Positions 1-9,220 of a stretch of 64,000 nucleotides of DNA are shown one piece after another. Within the stretch, counting starts at the first letter, position 1. Each line of letters starts with the position of its first letter. Source of the DNA: Pycnococcus provasolii (Eukaryota; Chlorophyta; Pseudoscourfieldiophyceae; Pseudoscourfieldiales; Pycnococcaceae); assembly GCA_938743325.2 (NCBI GenBank), contig OW568893.1, positions 186,001 through 250,000 on the forward strand. Direction: 5' to 3'. Under the pieces are notes generated by a model that worked only from the letters and a program-made list of their open reading frames with translations, was not told the DNA's origin and did not search any database. The translations under genes and the position numbers were made by a program.

Positions 1-507
1 TGCAGTAGTCTTGCAACAATGCACATACATAGACCATTCTTGCCTTCTAGGCCTTCTATCGTAGTGCCACCGCTGGGCGCTGGCGTATTTTCCGCCGTTG
101 CGACGGTTGCGTCGCCACTCGGAACTCGGAAGGCGTACTTCCTACAGGCCAGCGTCATGAAGGCGAGCCTCAGGTGGGCCATTTCCCGCAGGTTATCTCT
201 TCTCCTACACGGAGTACACGCCCTTCTTGATTTGCCTTTTGGGCATTGTGGGAGCAACGGGTCGGAAGCACCTGTCGGAAGACTCAAGTCGTGGGAATAA
301 GATCTAAAGGCCGAGTTCGGGGTTGGTTTTACCTAACCCCTGATTTTCCGGGTCTGACTTCTTTCCTTCTGGGAAGAAGGGATCGTTCAGATTTCGACCC
401 AACGGTCGTCATGCTGCCAGCTCAGCGCCTCGTCGACGGTTGCGCCCGGCATCGTCACCGACACCTGCAGCAACAACAAAACCGCCGTGTCGTCTCGCGT
501 CGTCGTC
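1..507. other. Upstream region without a supported gene
   Basis: No open frame here has recognisable protein features. The stretch runs into the start of the secreted-protein gene and probably holds its promoter. It contains a GTTCGGGGTTGGTTT-like motif near 314 that recurs near 55650, a short dispersed motif of unknown meaning. Confidence 0.4.
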
Positions 508-1494
508 ATGTCCCTCGTCGTTGAAATACTCGTGATGACTCTGCTTATGACGACAGCCGCTGCCGTGTCACAGGTCGAGCGCACGCATGGCGCGGACACG
601 TCGTCAGCAGAAGAAATCTTTGATGAATGGTGGAGTAAGTCTTCCTACCTCTGAACAGTCATGGTGCATATAAACAACAACTAACGTGACACACTAACTA
701 TTTCAGCGATGCCTCACGCGTTCTACGCGGAACAGAGAAGACGTGGTGCGAGCGATGCGGACATTTTCACAATGGGGATACAAGAAGAACCTTGGCAGCA
801 CCTTGCAAATTTTACAACAAAAGCTGAGGATATTGCACCACCATTTGCGTTTCAGGACTACTATACGCCTGCACTCGGTGGGCAAGGAGGTGCAGTCGCA
901 AGACTCTCTCGTTATGAGACTGTTTCTGAGTTGTGTAGTGGGTTCCTTCGACGTTTGAATGTCTCTGCGTTTGACCGACTTTATCGAGCAGCGGCGTACC
1001 CAAGCATTTCGCCAAGACGACCATCTGGAAAGGCGGAAGGCTGTGTTGTTGGATTAGGTGGAATGGAAATGCGTGCACGTCTTGCACCTTGGAGTGGGAA
1101 AGATTTTGGCGCGAATGGCGAGGTGATGAACCTTGGCTGGGGTGAGGGAATGGAGACTGTGAGAGGCACCTATGGCATTGGACGTAGCTGGGATGACTTG
1201 AAGACACCCGCGCTCATCATCCAGTACAAAGAAGAAGAGCTCGACTGGGCGGTGCGAGCATTCGAAGGTCCGTTGGGAATCCGTTTCAAGACGTTTCGCG
1301 ACGAAATTCGCGAGGTGTGGCCTGGTTTGTTTCTTGGTAAGGTGTTCGTTCGTCCTAATCAAAACCCAGGCAGCAGCGTGAGCAACGGCTGGTTGCGTGG
1401 CCGGCAGCCGTTTCGTTGGTTGTGTTTGCACTTCGCGCTGATACAGAAGGAGCGCATGGACGTTGTGGATGATAACAATAATCTCGTCGTGTAA
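508..1494 (+). CDS. Predicted secreted/lumenal protein of unknown function (2 exons)
   Basis: Exons 508-634 and 707-1494 join in frame (A|CG giving Thr) to a protein of about 304 residues. Exon 1 supplies a good signal peptide: a Met start followed by a hydrophobic run ending near AAAVSQ. The second exon alone opens with an internal Met and would lack any leader, which is why the upstream start is preferred. The body has a Trp/Gly-rich stretch (APWSGKDF, then PALIIQYK and FRDEIREVWPGLFLGKVF) that loosely recalls small beta-barrel GXWXG/lipocalin-like proteins, but I do not recognise the family. The intron has GTAAGT, CTAAC boxes and TTTCAG. It belongs to the shared intron family described separately. 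Confidence 0.7.
635..706 (+). repeat. Introner-like spliceosomal intron, copy A (72 nt)
   Basis: GT-AG intron with GTAAGT donor, an ACCTCTGAACAG block, a GCATATAAACAAC block, two CTAAC boxes and a TTTCAG acceptor. The blocks match, in the same order, the intron of the DHQS-II gene at 35616-35689, and more loosely the introns at 9722-9794 and 62678-62756. Confidence 0.6.
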
Positions 1495-1879
1495 GAGACG
1501 TTCTAAGGGTAGGTTCTCGTCGGAGTTCACCACATGTGTGACGTCGAAGCCTTCCTTCCCCTCGGCCCCATCTTGACCACCCTGCAGAGAGGGTACGCGT
1601 TTCGGAGGAAGGGATGGTAGAAGTCCACCCTTTTGGGAGGGGGAGATGGATCCTCGAGCAGCTACCTGGCAGTCCTTCACGCGTGTGCCCAGCCCAGCCC
1701 AGTGGTAGAAGGAACCCATCCACGTGGACGCGACCGCACCCAAACGCCGAGACGGACAGACCGCGCGAGGAAGCTCACCGGGCGCGTGCCACAACCACCG
1801 CCCCACCGCACCACCACGCACCGATCACCGCTCCGCAACAACGAAACGTCTCCTGATCATCGGGCACCCAACCATCAAC

Positions 1880-3814
1880 ATGCCTCGGAAAGCTCATGCT
1901 CTTCTTCTCTTCCTCACGTCCAGCCTCCTCGTGACGCTGGCCCAAACCCAGCAGATGTACGAGCCACCGCAGGCCAACGACAGCATTGCAGTTCCGTTCT
2001 TCAACCCGCAGGCGGCACTCGAAGGGGGGCTGCGCGCTGCCGCTGTCAATAACGATACGGCCGTTCAAACGCAGGAAGTCTTAAGTGTGCTCCTTTCGTT
2101 CACAAACACGTCAGCGATGGAGGCCACGTGCAGCCAGAACACGAAGTGCGTGTCCGTCTTTCCGCTTCTGGCAATGGCGTCGTTTCAAGGATCACGCGAA
2201 GACATCGACAACCTGCGCCGTACACTGGGGCCGAGCTTACTTGCGTTCGTTGACGGGGACATCAGCGTGAGTGTGCTCATGCTCAACGGAACGGGCAGCA
2301 CTGACGACAACGACGACTTCGATTACTACGGCGAATACGAGTACGTGGGTATGCAGACAACCAACGGCATACCGTGGGGTGTGGACCGCCTCGACGGAAG
2401 TGTTGACGGAAAAGCGCCGGCGGAAGGCGGACGTGGTGCTCACGTCTTCGTCCTCGACTCGGGCATTGACGCAAGCCACCCCTCTTTCGCTGGTCGTCTC
2501 TCAACCTCAAAGGACTTCGTGGGTGACAGGCGTGGCACCCAGGACTGCCATGGACATGGTACACACGTCGCAGGAACTGCCGCAGGCACGGGTTTCGGAG
2601 TTGCCACGCAAAGCACGCTTCACGCCGTCCGTGTGCTCGGATGTATGGGCGGTGGCAGTGGTTCTGGCGTCATCGCAGCTCTGGAGTGGACACTTGCCGA
2701 GGTTCAGCGTCTGCAGCTTGAAAACAAGTCAGTTGTCGTGCTCAGTCTTGGTGGCGGGCGATCTAAGGCTCTTGACACCGCAGTGGCAAAGACGGCAGCT
2801 GCGGGCGTGGCTGTTGTCGTCGCTGCAGGCAACGAGGGACAAGACACGCGCATGGTTAGTCCAGCGGCAGAGCCGTCCGCAATCACCGTCGGCGCTAGTG
2901 ACGTGCGTGACAAGTTTGCGTCGTTTTCGAACCATGGGCCTGGAGTGGATGTCATTGCGCCCGGCGTGAGTATTTTATCCGCGTGGAAAGGTGGGGGTTC
3001 ACGGACACAAAGCGGTACGAGCATGGCTGCTCCACATGTCGCAGGTCTCGCGGCTCTCGCACTAGCGCAGGAGGCGATGGAGCCGGCGGCGCTTGAGGCG
3101 CGACTCATCGCGAGTGCCGCGAAGGGCAGCCTGCGTGATGTGCCCGCCGGAACGGCAAACCGACTCGCGGAGGTGATTGGCACGACGACCACTGCCCCAT
3201 CGCCATTGCCATCGCCGGTGCCGGTGCCGGTGCCGGTGCCTGCAACGCCGAACCCGCCTTCTCCTCTGCCTAAGTACGGCGATCCGTGCAAATCATTTGC
3301 ATCCAAGAAGTCGTGCGAATCAGATGCAGCCTTGGCGTGCAAGTGGCTTGCTCGACGCTGCTACGCCACGCCACTCACGGACATCATTCACGCCTCGCCA
3401 GGCGAACTTCGTCTGGATCCTATCGCTTCGCGTGCCAAGGCGCGACGCCTTGGCATCCAGCTTGGGCGCATGTCGACGCTATCTGACTCCGGCTGTGAGA
3501 CGTCACGCGACGGCGAACGCCTGTTCGAGTTGGTTGAGGTGCGCGGTGTCGCTCCACTGGGCGTGGTGGACGTCGTCATTGGCTCGACCCTGGCGTCTGG
3601 CTCGAGTGGCGTGCGATACCCGTGGCCCAAGTCGTGCTCGAATGTGGATCCTTCGCTTGGCCTTCAATCTGCTCGCGCAGCCTTACGTGTCGTGGCGGAT
3701 CCGTACGGCAAGGCGGCTGTGCGCATTCGCGTCGCGGCATGTGGGGTGGAGAAGTGGATTGCTGTGGAGCCCAGTGCGTGCCGCAATACAGTAGCCACCG
3801 CACTCCTTCTTTAA
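1880..3814 (+). CDS. Secreted subtilisin-like serine protease (peptidase S8)
   Basis: 644-residue protein beginning at the Met of MPRKAHALLLFL, chosen because it gives a signal peptide; the frame is open further upstream but that part looks non-coding. A propeptide-like region precedes the S8 domain. The catalytic set is complete: Asp in FVLDSGIDASHP (about residue 193), His in DCHGHGTHVAG (about 227), the oxyanion Asn in VAAGNEGQDT (about 315) and Ser in SGTSMAAPHVAG (about 380). A Pro/Val linker (PSPLPSPVPVPVPVP, about 440) leads to a Cys-containing C-terminal region of about 190 residues with no recognised domain, perhaps for wall or substrate attachment. It should be an exported endopeptidase; substrate unknown. 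A TAA stop lies about 300 bp from the convergent POLR3K gene. Confidence 0.9.
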   Translation: MPRKAHALLLFLTSSLLVTLAQTQQMYEPPQANDSIAVPFFNPQAALEGGLRAAAVNNDTAVQTQEVLSVLLSFTNTSAMEATCSQNTKCVSVFPLLAMASFQGSREDIDNLRRTLGPSLLAFVDGDISVSVLMLNGTGSTDDNDDFDYYGEYEYVGMQTTNGIPWGVDRLDGSVDGKAPAEGGRGAHVFVLDSGIDASHPSFAGRLSTSKDFVGDRRGTQDCHGHGTHVAGTAAGTGFGVATQSTLHAVRVLGCMGGGSGSGVIAALEWTLAEVQRLQLENKSVVVLSLGGGRSKALDTAVAKTAAAGVAVVVAAGNEGQDTRMVSPAAEPSAITVGASDVRDKFASFSNHGPGVDVIAPGVSILSAWKGGGSRTQSGTSMAAPHVAGLAALALAQEAMEPAALEARLIASAAKGSLRDVPAGTANRLAEVIGTTTTAPSPLPSPVPVPVPVPATPNPPSPLPKYGDPCKSFASKKSCESDAALACKWLARRCYATPLTDIIHASPGELRLDPIASRAKARRLGIQLGRMSTLSDSGCETSRDGERLFELVEVRGVAPLGVVDVVIGSTLASGSSGVRYPWPKSCSNVDPSLGLQSARAALRVVADPYGKAAVRIRVAACGVEKWIAVEPSACRNTVATALLL

Positions 3815-4110
3815 AATTGAATTGAAGAAGAATTTGCTGCTTGGAGGTCTACGCGCAAAAATAATCTTGAATGATTACATACATACATTACATAGTTGCT
3901 TGATGGAGAAGAAGAAGAGATGACATGATTTTATTTTTTATTTATTCGTACGAATACAGTACTTTTTACTACTTACCGTACAACTTTGTAAGCATAATAG
4001 GACCACACCGGCCAATGCTTAATAAGAATTGAAAAGCCTTCGAATGGACGACCGCTGGACAAAGTAAAGTACATTCTATTACTGAATGAGCAACAACTTG
4101 GACTGGGTCG
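3815..4110. other. AT-rich convergent 3' flank
   Basis: Short AT-rich stretch with TACATACATACATTACATA repeats, between the convergent 3' ends of the subtilase and POLR3K genes. It probably holds both polyadenylation regions. No gene seen. Confidence 0.4.
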
Positions 4111-4602
4111 TTAGTTTTCCTTCCATTGGTGCTGACACGCGTTATTGCAGCACAAGTAGAATATGGTTGCTGGTTCGTCGGCCGACCTGGTTTGCACTTC
4201 TCGAAAGAACGCCTCGTGATGGTTGCACTTTGGACACGTCGCTTCCGTTTTCGCAACGTTCTTCCAGGCATCCTCGCCCCCGAGCACGTCATCGACACTC
4301 TTGGGCGTTAGCGTGACTGGCAGTTCGAGTCCCTTGGGGTCTGAGAACTGGTACCCGCACATGTGGCAGAACCACCCGTACCTGTTAACTTTGGTCGTGT
4401 CGCTCGTTCTTTCTTCGAATACTAGCATGTGTCCGTCTAGTGGGCAGAAGAGAATAGGTCCTGGTTTGTACGTTGGGTTTCGGTCGAGGAGGTTCGGTTT
4501 CTTTGTCGCCGTGCTGTGCTCGTCGTTGCTTGGCAGAGGCTGGTCGTCTTCGTCGGAGTCGTCACTGGGACGAGTGGACGCGGCGACACCCCGGGGCGGC
4601 AT
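4111..4602 (-). CDS. POLR3K: RNA polymerase III subunit RPC11/RPC10 (TFIIS-like)
   Basis: 163-residue homologue of the small Pol III subunit that stimulates RNA cleavage, termination and reinitiation. The C-terminal zinc ribbon is unmistakable: CPKCNHH, then the hallmark QTRSADEPATIFYLC that inserts the acidic Asp-Glu pair into the polymerase active site, ending CNNACQHQW. The N-terminal ribbon reads FCPLDG...WFCHMCGYQF, with one ligand of the first pair altered (CPLD instead of CPxC). The acidic N-terminal extension of about 45 residues makes it longer than the usual 105-110. TAA stop. It is divergent from the uridine kinase/TTM gene, with about 460 bp between the two starts. Confidence 0.93.
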   Translation of the reverse strand: MPPRGVAASTRPSDDSDEDDQPLPSNDEHSTATKKPNLLDRNPTYKPGPILFCPLDGHMLVFEERTSDTTKVNRYGWFCHMCGYQFSDPKGLELPVTLTPKSVDDVLGGEDAWKNVAKTEATCPKCNHHEAFFREVQTRSADEPATIFYLCCNNACQHQWKEN

Positions 4603-5064
4603 GGTCTGCTGCTCCGGCGAGATGCGGCGCCAACGGAAATGTCCGTTTGTCCCGGCGGCTGGCTGGTTGGCAAGTCACAAACCCCCAACTGTATGGATCT
4701 GGCCTAGGAAGTAGAACCCCGAATTTCCGCCCCTGGGAAGTTGAAAAAAAGATCAGGAAGTTCAAGGGCTTCGAAGCAACGGTGCTGTGCCCTCCTCCTT
4801 CCCTCCCCTCCCCAGTACTACGATACGGTGGAAGGTAGAAGGAAGGTGTTCGATCTCCGACAGGTGGAGGGAGGGGAAGGGCGGGGAAGGGAGGGGACTT
4901 CCTTCCCCCCCCACCCTTCAAGCACACCAATCTTAACCTGGGGGAGCCGGCTCATCGAAGCAGAGGTGGGCGCGCCGCCAACGGACCTTCGTGCACAGCG
5001 GCAGGGGCGCTGCACAACCGCTCCAAGCACACGCGGAGCACACGCGAGTGCAAATACGACAAAT
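4603..5064. promoter_or_regulatory. Divergent intergenic region, POLR3K / uridine kinase-TTM
   Basis: Contains 5' leader and promoter sequence of both divergent genes. A CT/GA-rich tract (CCTTCCCTCCCC and GGGAGGGGAAGGG types, 4795-4920) is the only visible structure. Confidence 0.35.
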
Positions 5065-7278
5065 ATGACCACCGTGGACACGATCCGACCGGCGGACCAC
5101 CAACCATCGGAAATACCACCTGCCGTGGGCGTCGGGTACGTCGCAACGAATGGGGGCACCACCGTGCACCACGACGGGCTGCACAGGCGCACGTCCTCCA
5201 ACGGATCCATCCCGCACGCGCACGCGGCACTTACGCACGAACCGCGAGCAACGCCAACCAAGTTCGCAGCCAACGGTGGTGGATCGTCGCTCCTGAAAAA
5301 CTGGCTGCAGATTAGACAAAACCCTGATGGGAGGTACGACCTCGAACCGATCTGCGACGAGCTCTCGTTCGAAAAGGGGTTCTTTCTATTCGTGCGCGCC
5401 ATCCAACAGCTCAAAGCAGTCACGGACGAGACCATAATCGTCGGACTCGCAGGACCGAGCGGTGCGGGTAAGACGGTATTCAGCCAGAAAGTATGCGACT
5501 TCATCGACGGCGTCGCAGTCCTGTCCATGGACATGTACAACGACGGAACGCGCGTCGTCGACGACAACTTCGACGACCCACGACTCACAGACTACGACCT
5601 CCTGATGGAGAACTTGACGAAACTTCGCGCAGGCTACGAGTGCGAGGCGCCCATCTATGACTTCAAGACGAGCACGCGCGTCGGGTACCGCAAGGTTCCC
5701 GTGCCGCCGAGCAAGGTGGTGGTCGTCGAGGGTATTTACGCTCTCTCCGACCGACTGAGACCTTTGTTGGACCTTCGGGTCTCCATCACAGGAGGCGTGC
5801 ACTTCGACCTCGTCAAGCGCGTGATGCGCGACGTCTCACGGAGCGGCCAGCAGCCCCAGGCTATCATCCAGCAAATCAGCGAGACGGTGTATCCCATGTA
5901 CAAAGCGTTCATCGAGCCGGACCTCCAAACGGCACACCTGCGAATCGTCAACACGTTCAACCCATTCAGCGGATTCCAGGATCCCGTATTCATTCTCAAA
6001 AGTGACCGCGTCGAAAATATCACGAACGAGCGAATTGCCGCGCTGTTCGGTGGACCGGATCGGTACGTGAAGGAACATGTTGAAACGCATGACATCTACC
6101 TTCTGCCACCTGGCGAAGATCCGGAGACTTGCAACACATGGCTTCGCATGCGAAATCGAGAAGGCATTTACAGCCTCATGTTCGAAGAGTGGCTTACCGA
6201 CGACCCTTTCGTCATCTCACCGCGCATCTCCTTCGACGTGTCCGTGCGCGTTCTTGGCGGACTCATGGCGCTTGGTTACGAAATCGGAAGCATCGTGAGG
6301 CGGTCGAGCACGCACTACAGGCATCTGCCCGAGATGAAGAAGAGCGGAAGCTCAAATAGCACGCTCACGTCGCCGATGCCATCGCCGAAAAAGGGTGCCA
6401 GTCCGTACAGCGGCACCCGATCAGGCAGCACTGACGCAGACAATGCTGGACCTCCCGCTCCTCCTGCGCCAGCATCACCCGACGACGTAGCCGAGGAAAG
6501 CTTTGACAAGAGGTTTGGTACTTCCAGCGGATGGAGCTCTGACAGTCAGTTTGCAGTTAAGGTGGATCACTTCGCGGGACTCGAGCGCGCTTACGTGAAT
6601 ATCCAGGGGCGGAATCGCGATGAAGTGGCGGCTGCGGGACGCATCCTCGGCCTGGACAACTCGTACATCGCACAGTCGTACATTGAGCTTCTGCAGCTTG
6701 AAAGTCTGACCAAGGAGATGAACAGCGAGACGGCGTACCTCCGTGAGTCGTATATGCAGCAAATTGCAATGCAGGGTGGCTCGGCAACGCCACCTGCCGC
6801 CACATTCGGTTCGCCGATCGAAAAGCGCGACGCGAGCAATGCGGCGCCTCCCGCTCATGTGGCAGGCGAGGAGATATCCACGGCGCCGAGGAGAAAAGCT
6901 GCGCTGATCTCAACCCCATCCAAGCCTTTGGTGAAAACACCATCCAAAACGATGGTGAATGGAGGCCACACTGGCTCGGCATTGAATCTCAACGCAATGA
7001 ATTTTGGGGGAAACAAAAGTGAGGGTAATCTCGCGTACATGCGTGGGAAGACTGTCGCTGACGCTCTCGAGCGCGCAGCTAGCGCTGCGGAGGCGCAGGT
7101 GGAAGCACTTGAGAACATTTCAAAATCCATGGCGGCGGCGGCAGAATCGATGGCCTCAGCAAGACAGCGGTCTCATACCATGCAGTCTGACAATGCGAGC
7201 GTTACAACAACCTCGACGATGGCAGTCACGGCAGCCTTGGCGGGCGTTGCATTAGGCGCATGGCTGGCACGCAGATAA
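5065..7278 (+). CDS. Uridine kinase-like / CYTH triphosphate tunnel protein (plant TTM1/TTM2 type), tail-anchored
   Basis: 737 residues starting MTTVDTIRPADH, preceded by low-quality leader. Domain order: a disordered N-terminus; a P-loop kinase of uridine-kinase type with GPSGAGKTVFSQ at about 130 and a DMYND motif; a CYTH/triphosphate-tunnel domain at about 300-425, where TTM1/2 proteins bind long-chain phosphate; a Ser/Pro linker; a coiled-coil-like stretch (about 670-710) and a C-terminal membrane anchor (AVTAALAGVALGAWLARR). This is the architecture of Arabidopsis TTM1/TTM2, which are pyrophosphatases anchored in the mitochondrial outer membrane. The same location is an inference here from the basic-tailed anchor. 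No intron and a TAA stop. Confidence 0.9.
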   Translation: MTTVDTIRPADHQPSEIPPAVGVGYVATNGGTTVHHDGLHRRTSSNGSIPHAHAALTHEPRATPTKFAANGGGSSLLKNWLQIRQNPDGRYDLEPICDELSFEKGFFLFVRAIQQLKAVTDETIIVGLAGPSGAGKTVFSQKVCDFIDGVAVLSMDMYNDGTRVVDDNFDDPRLTDYDLLMENLTKLRAGYECEAPIYDFKTSTRVGYRKVPVPPSKVVVVEGIYALSDRLRPLLDLRVSITGGVHFDLVKRVMRDVSRSGQQPQAIIQQISETVYPMYKAFIEPDLQTAHLRIVNTFNPFSGFQDPVFILKSDRVENITNERIAALFGGPDRYVKEHVETHDIYLLPPGEDPETCNTWLRMRNREGIYSLMFEEWLTDDPFVISPRISFDVSVRVLGGLMALGYEIGSIVRRSSTHYRHLPEMKKSGSSNSTLTSPMPSPKKGASPYSGTRSGSTDADNAGPPAPPAPASPDDVAEESFDKRFGTSSGWSSDSQFAVKVDHFAGLERAYVNIQGRNRDEVAAAGRILGLDNSYIAQSYIELLQLESLTKEMNSETAYLRESYMQQIAMQGGSATPPAATFGSPIEKRDASNAAPPAHVAGEEISTAPRRKAALISTPSKPLVKTPSKTMVNGGHTGSALNLNAMNFGGNKSEGNLAYMRGKTVADALERAASAAEAQVEALENISKSMAAAAESMASARQRSHTMQSDNASVTTTSTMAVTAALAGVALGAWLARR

Positions 7279-7584
7279 AAAAGGAAATAAAAAAACTTTG
7301 AGTAAATCAAGCCACTGTTCATAATACACTCATGATTGAAATTTACATAGGTGAATCCTGATTCATGTTGGCCATGCGCGGCGGAGGGTGTTCCATGAAC
7401 GAGTCTGTGACATCACACCTCTCGGTGCTCCAAAGCCCCGGCACCGAATCTCTCACCTTCCTCGCCTCTCTCTCCGGCCCTCCCTGTCGCAGGCCCTTGT
7501 CGCCACAAAGGTCCGCCTCGCGCTGCCCCTCGCGATCGGTTTTCGCTCAAAGGTTAATCCTGTCCACTGTTGCCGGTGGTGGCC

Positions 7585-9177
7585 ATGTTCTCGCGTTGGC
7601 GTGCGTCGACCACAACCACGTCCTCACCGCACCAAACAAACACGAAGAGTGAGGCGCCCGCAGACTACGGGGACTACGTCGAAACGCTACTTCCGTCTGT
7701 CAACGACGACGAAGGTGGCGGCATCGCCAAACTTGCACCTCGGAACGTCTACGATGCCGTAGTCGCCAAACGTGTACCAACAAGTGGCGATGTTGCGGCA
7801 GACGCTGGAGCCATCATCTTGCTCGCGAGTGGACTATTCCGAGAGTTTCTGCTTATGATCGGAGACGCAGCGCAGATCGCAAGGAGAAGGTACGACGAGG
7901 AGGAGAAAAAACTCGGCGTCGACGTCGCCAGAGCGAAGCTTCGACGAGGCGGCACAGTTGTCGCGGTACTGCTGCTCGTCATGGTCGTTTTCCAGATTGC
8001 ACGGTACGCCAACGATGCGTCCGAGAGGGCAGAACTCATGCGCAGCGCCGCCTCGCGCTTTCCTGCGCCTCCACCTCCACCCGTTGACGGAACGGGAACT
8101 TGGGCCGACTCGTTCATGTTCCCAAACCTATCAGGAGATCAGCCGCTTGGATACGACGCGTACGACCAAGGCTACGGTGCTGGTGGTGGTGGCGGCGGAA
8201 AGGCAAGGCGGCGCTTCGCGAAACCAACATCCGAGAAGTCCGAAGCCGAAAAAGGGAAGCCACCCGCCTCACGACGAACGCCTCGATCGTCTGCGTCAAC
8301 ACTACCGCCCGTGGACGGCCCGCTAATTCACAAGCATGCACTTGCGCACGCAAAGAGCCGGTCAAACTTGCCAGAGATTGGCGCGGATGGAAAGCGCATT
8401 GCTGACCACCACCACATGGCCGCGGCTGGAATCTGGCCGAGCGCGGGTGCATCTGGCCGAACGCGAGCGGGTCGGTTACAGCGCAATTTCCTGGAGGGAG
8501 TAGCGGCACATGCGAAGGCCCTTAACGTGCCAGTGGTGCATCACAATCTTGCCGGCGGACCGAGCTTCCACGCGCACGTGAATCGCTTCCTAAACAACGG
8601 CATTCGTGAAGGCTCAGTGATTTCACACGACGGGTCCGCTCAAAGTCGCGGGAAGCTGACGATGGCTGGCCGGCCTCGCACGCGAACAACGCGCCAGCCA
8701 TGGGCAGCGGACAAGACAGCAGCTTCGGTTCGACGTGCCGCCACACTCGAGCAAGCCATTCGCTATCACGGCCCACGCGCTCACCAGCTGCACGACGCGG
8801 TGGGGCCCATCGCGCCCGAAGGTGCGGGGGCCGTTCAAATCAGCGGACAGCACTTACACATCCACCCGCAGTGGGATACTCTAAACACGCGTGCAAGTCG
8901 TAGTCTTAACCCTCGCACGATGCGCCGAAATGCAGTACCTCTTCATGCTGCACCGCACTATGGCGGCTCGGTAAAAGACTGGCATATCGTCCCGGGTAGC
9001 CAAACGGATATCAAAATGCAGAGGAGAAGGTCCAGTGGGGGAGAAATGAGAGAAAGGGGTTCAGTGCGTGAGCGAGTGCGTGGACAAATGAAAGATCAGA
9101 GCTCGAGCGCGCGCTCGGAGATCAGGTCTTCGTCAGCAATTGCGAGATTTCGAGAACGCAAGCCTCACTTTGATTGA
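7585..9177 (+). CDS. Single-pass membrane protein of unknown function
   Basis: 530 residues from ATG at 7585 (MFSRWRAST); the in-frame TTG 15 bases earlier is ignored. One clear membrane span sits near residues 121-140 (GGTVVAVLLLVMVVFQIA), preceded by a charged amphipathic region that contains another hydrophobic run (AGAIILLASGLFREFLLMI). After the span it is Pro/Gly/Arg/His-rich and probably disordered, with a very basic C-terminus ending IARFRERKPHFD. No family recognised. TGA stop. It converges with the RCC1 gene; the two stop codons are about 45 bp apart. Confidence 0.6.
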   Translation: MFSRWRASTTTTSSPHQTNTKSEAPADYGDYVETLLPSVNDDEGGGIAKLAPRNVYDAVVAKRVPTSGDVAADAGAIILLASGLFREFLLMIGDAAQIARRRYDEEEKKLGVDVARAKLRRGGTVVAVLLLVMVVFQIARYANDASERAELMRSAASRFPAPPPPPVDGTGTWADSFMFPNLSGDQPLGYDAYDQGYGAGGGGGGKARRRFAKPTSEKSEAEKGKPPASRRTPRSSASTLPPVDGPLIHKHALAHAKSRSNLPEIGADGKRIADHHHMAAAGIWPSAGASGRTRAGRLQRNFLEGVAAHAKALNVPVVHHNLAGGPSFHAHVNRFLNNGIREGSVISHDGSAQSRGKLTMAGRPRTRTTRQPWAADKTAASVRRAATLEQAIRYHGPRAHQLHDAVGPIAPEGAGAVQISGQHLHIHPQWDTLNTRASRSLNPRTMRRNAVPLHAAPHYGGSVKDWHIVPGSQTDIKMQRRRSSGGEMRERGSVRERVRGQMKDQSSSARSEIRSSSAIARFRERKPHFD

Positions 9178-9220
9178 TGTTCTTACACTCTTATACTCTG
9201 CATGAAATCGTATACATTCT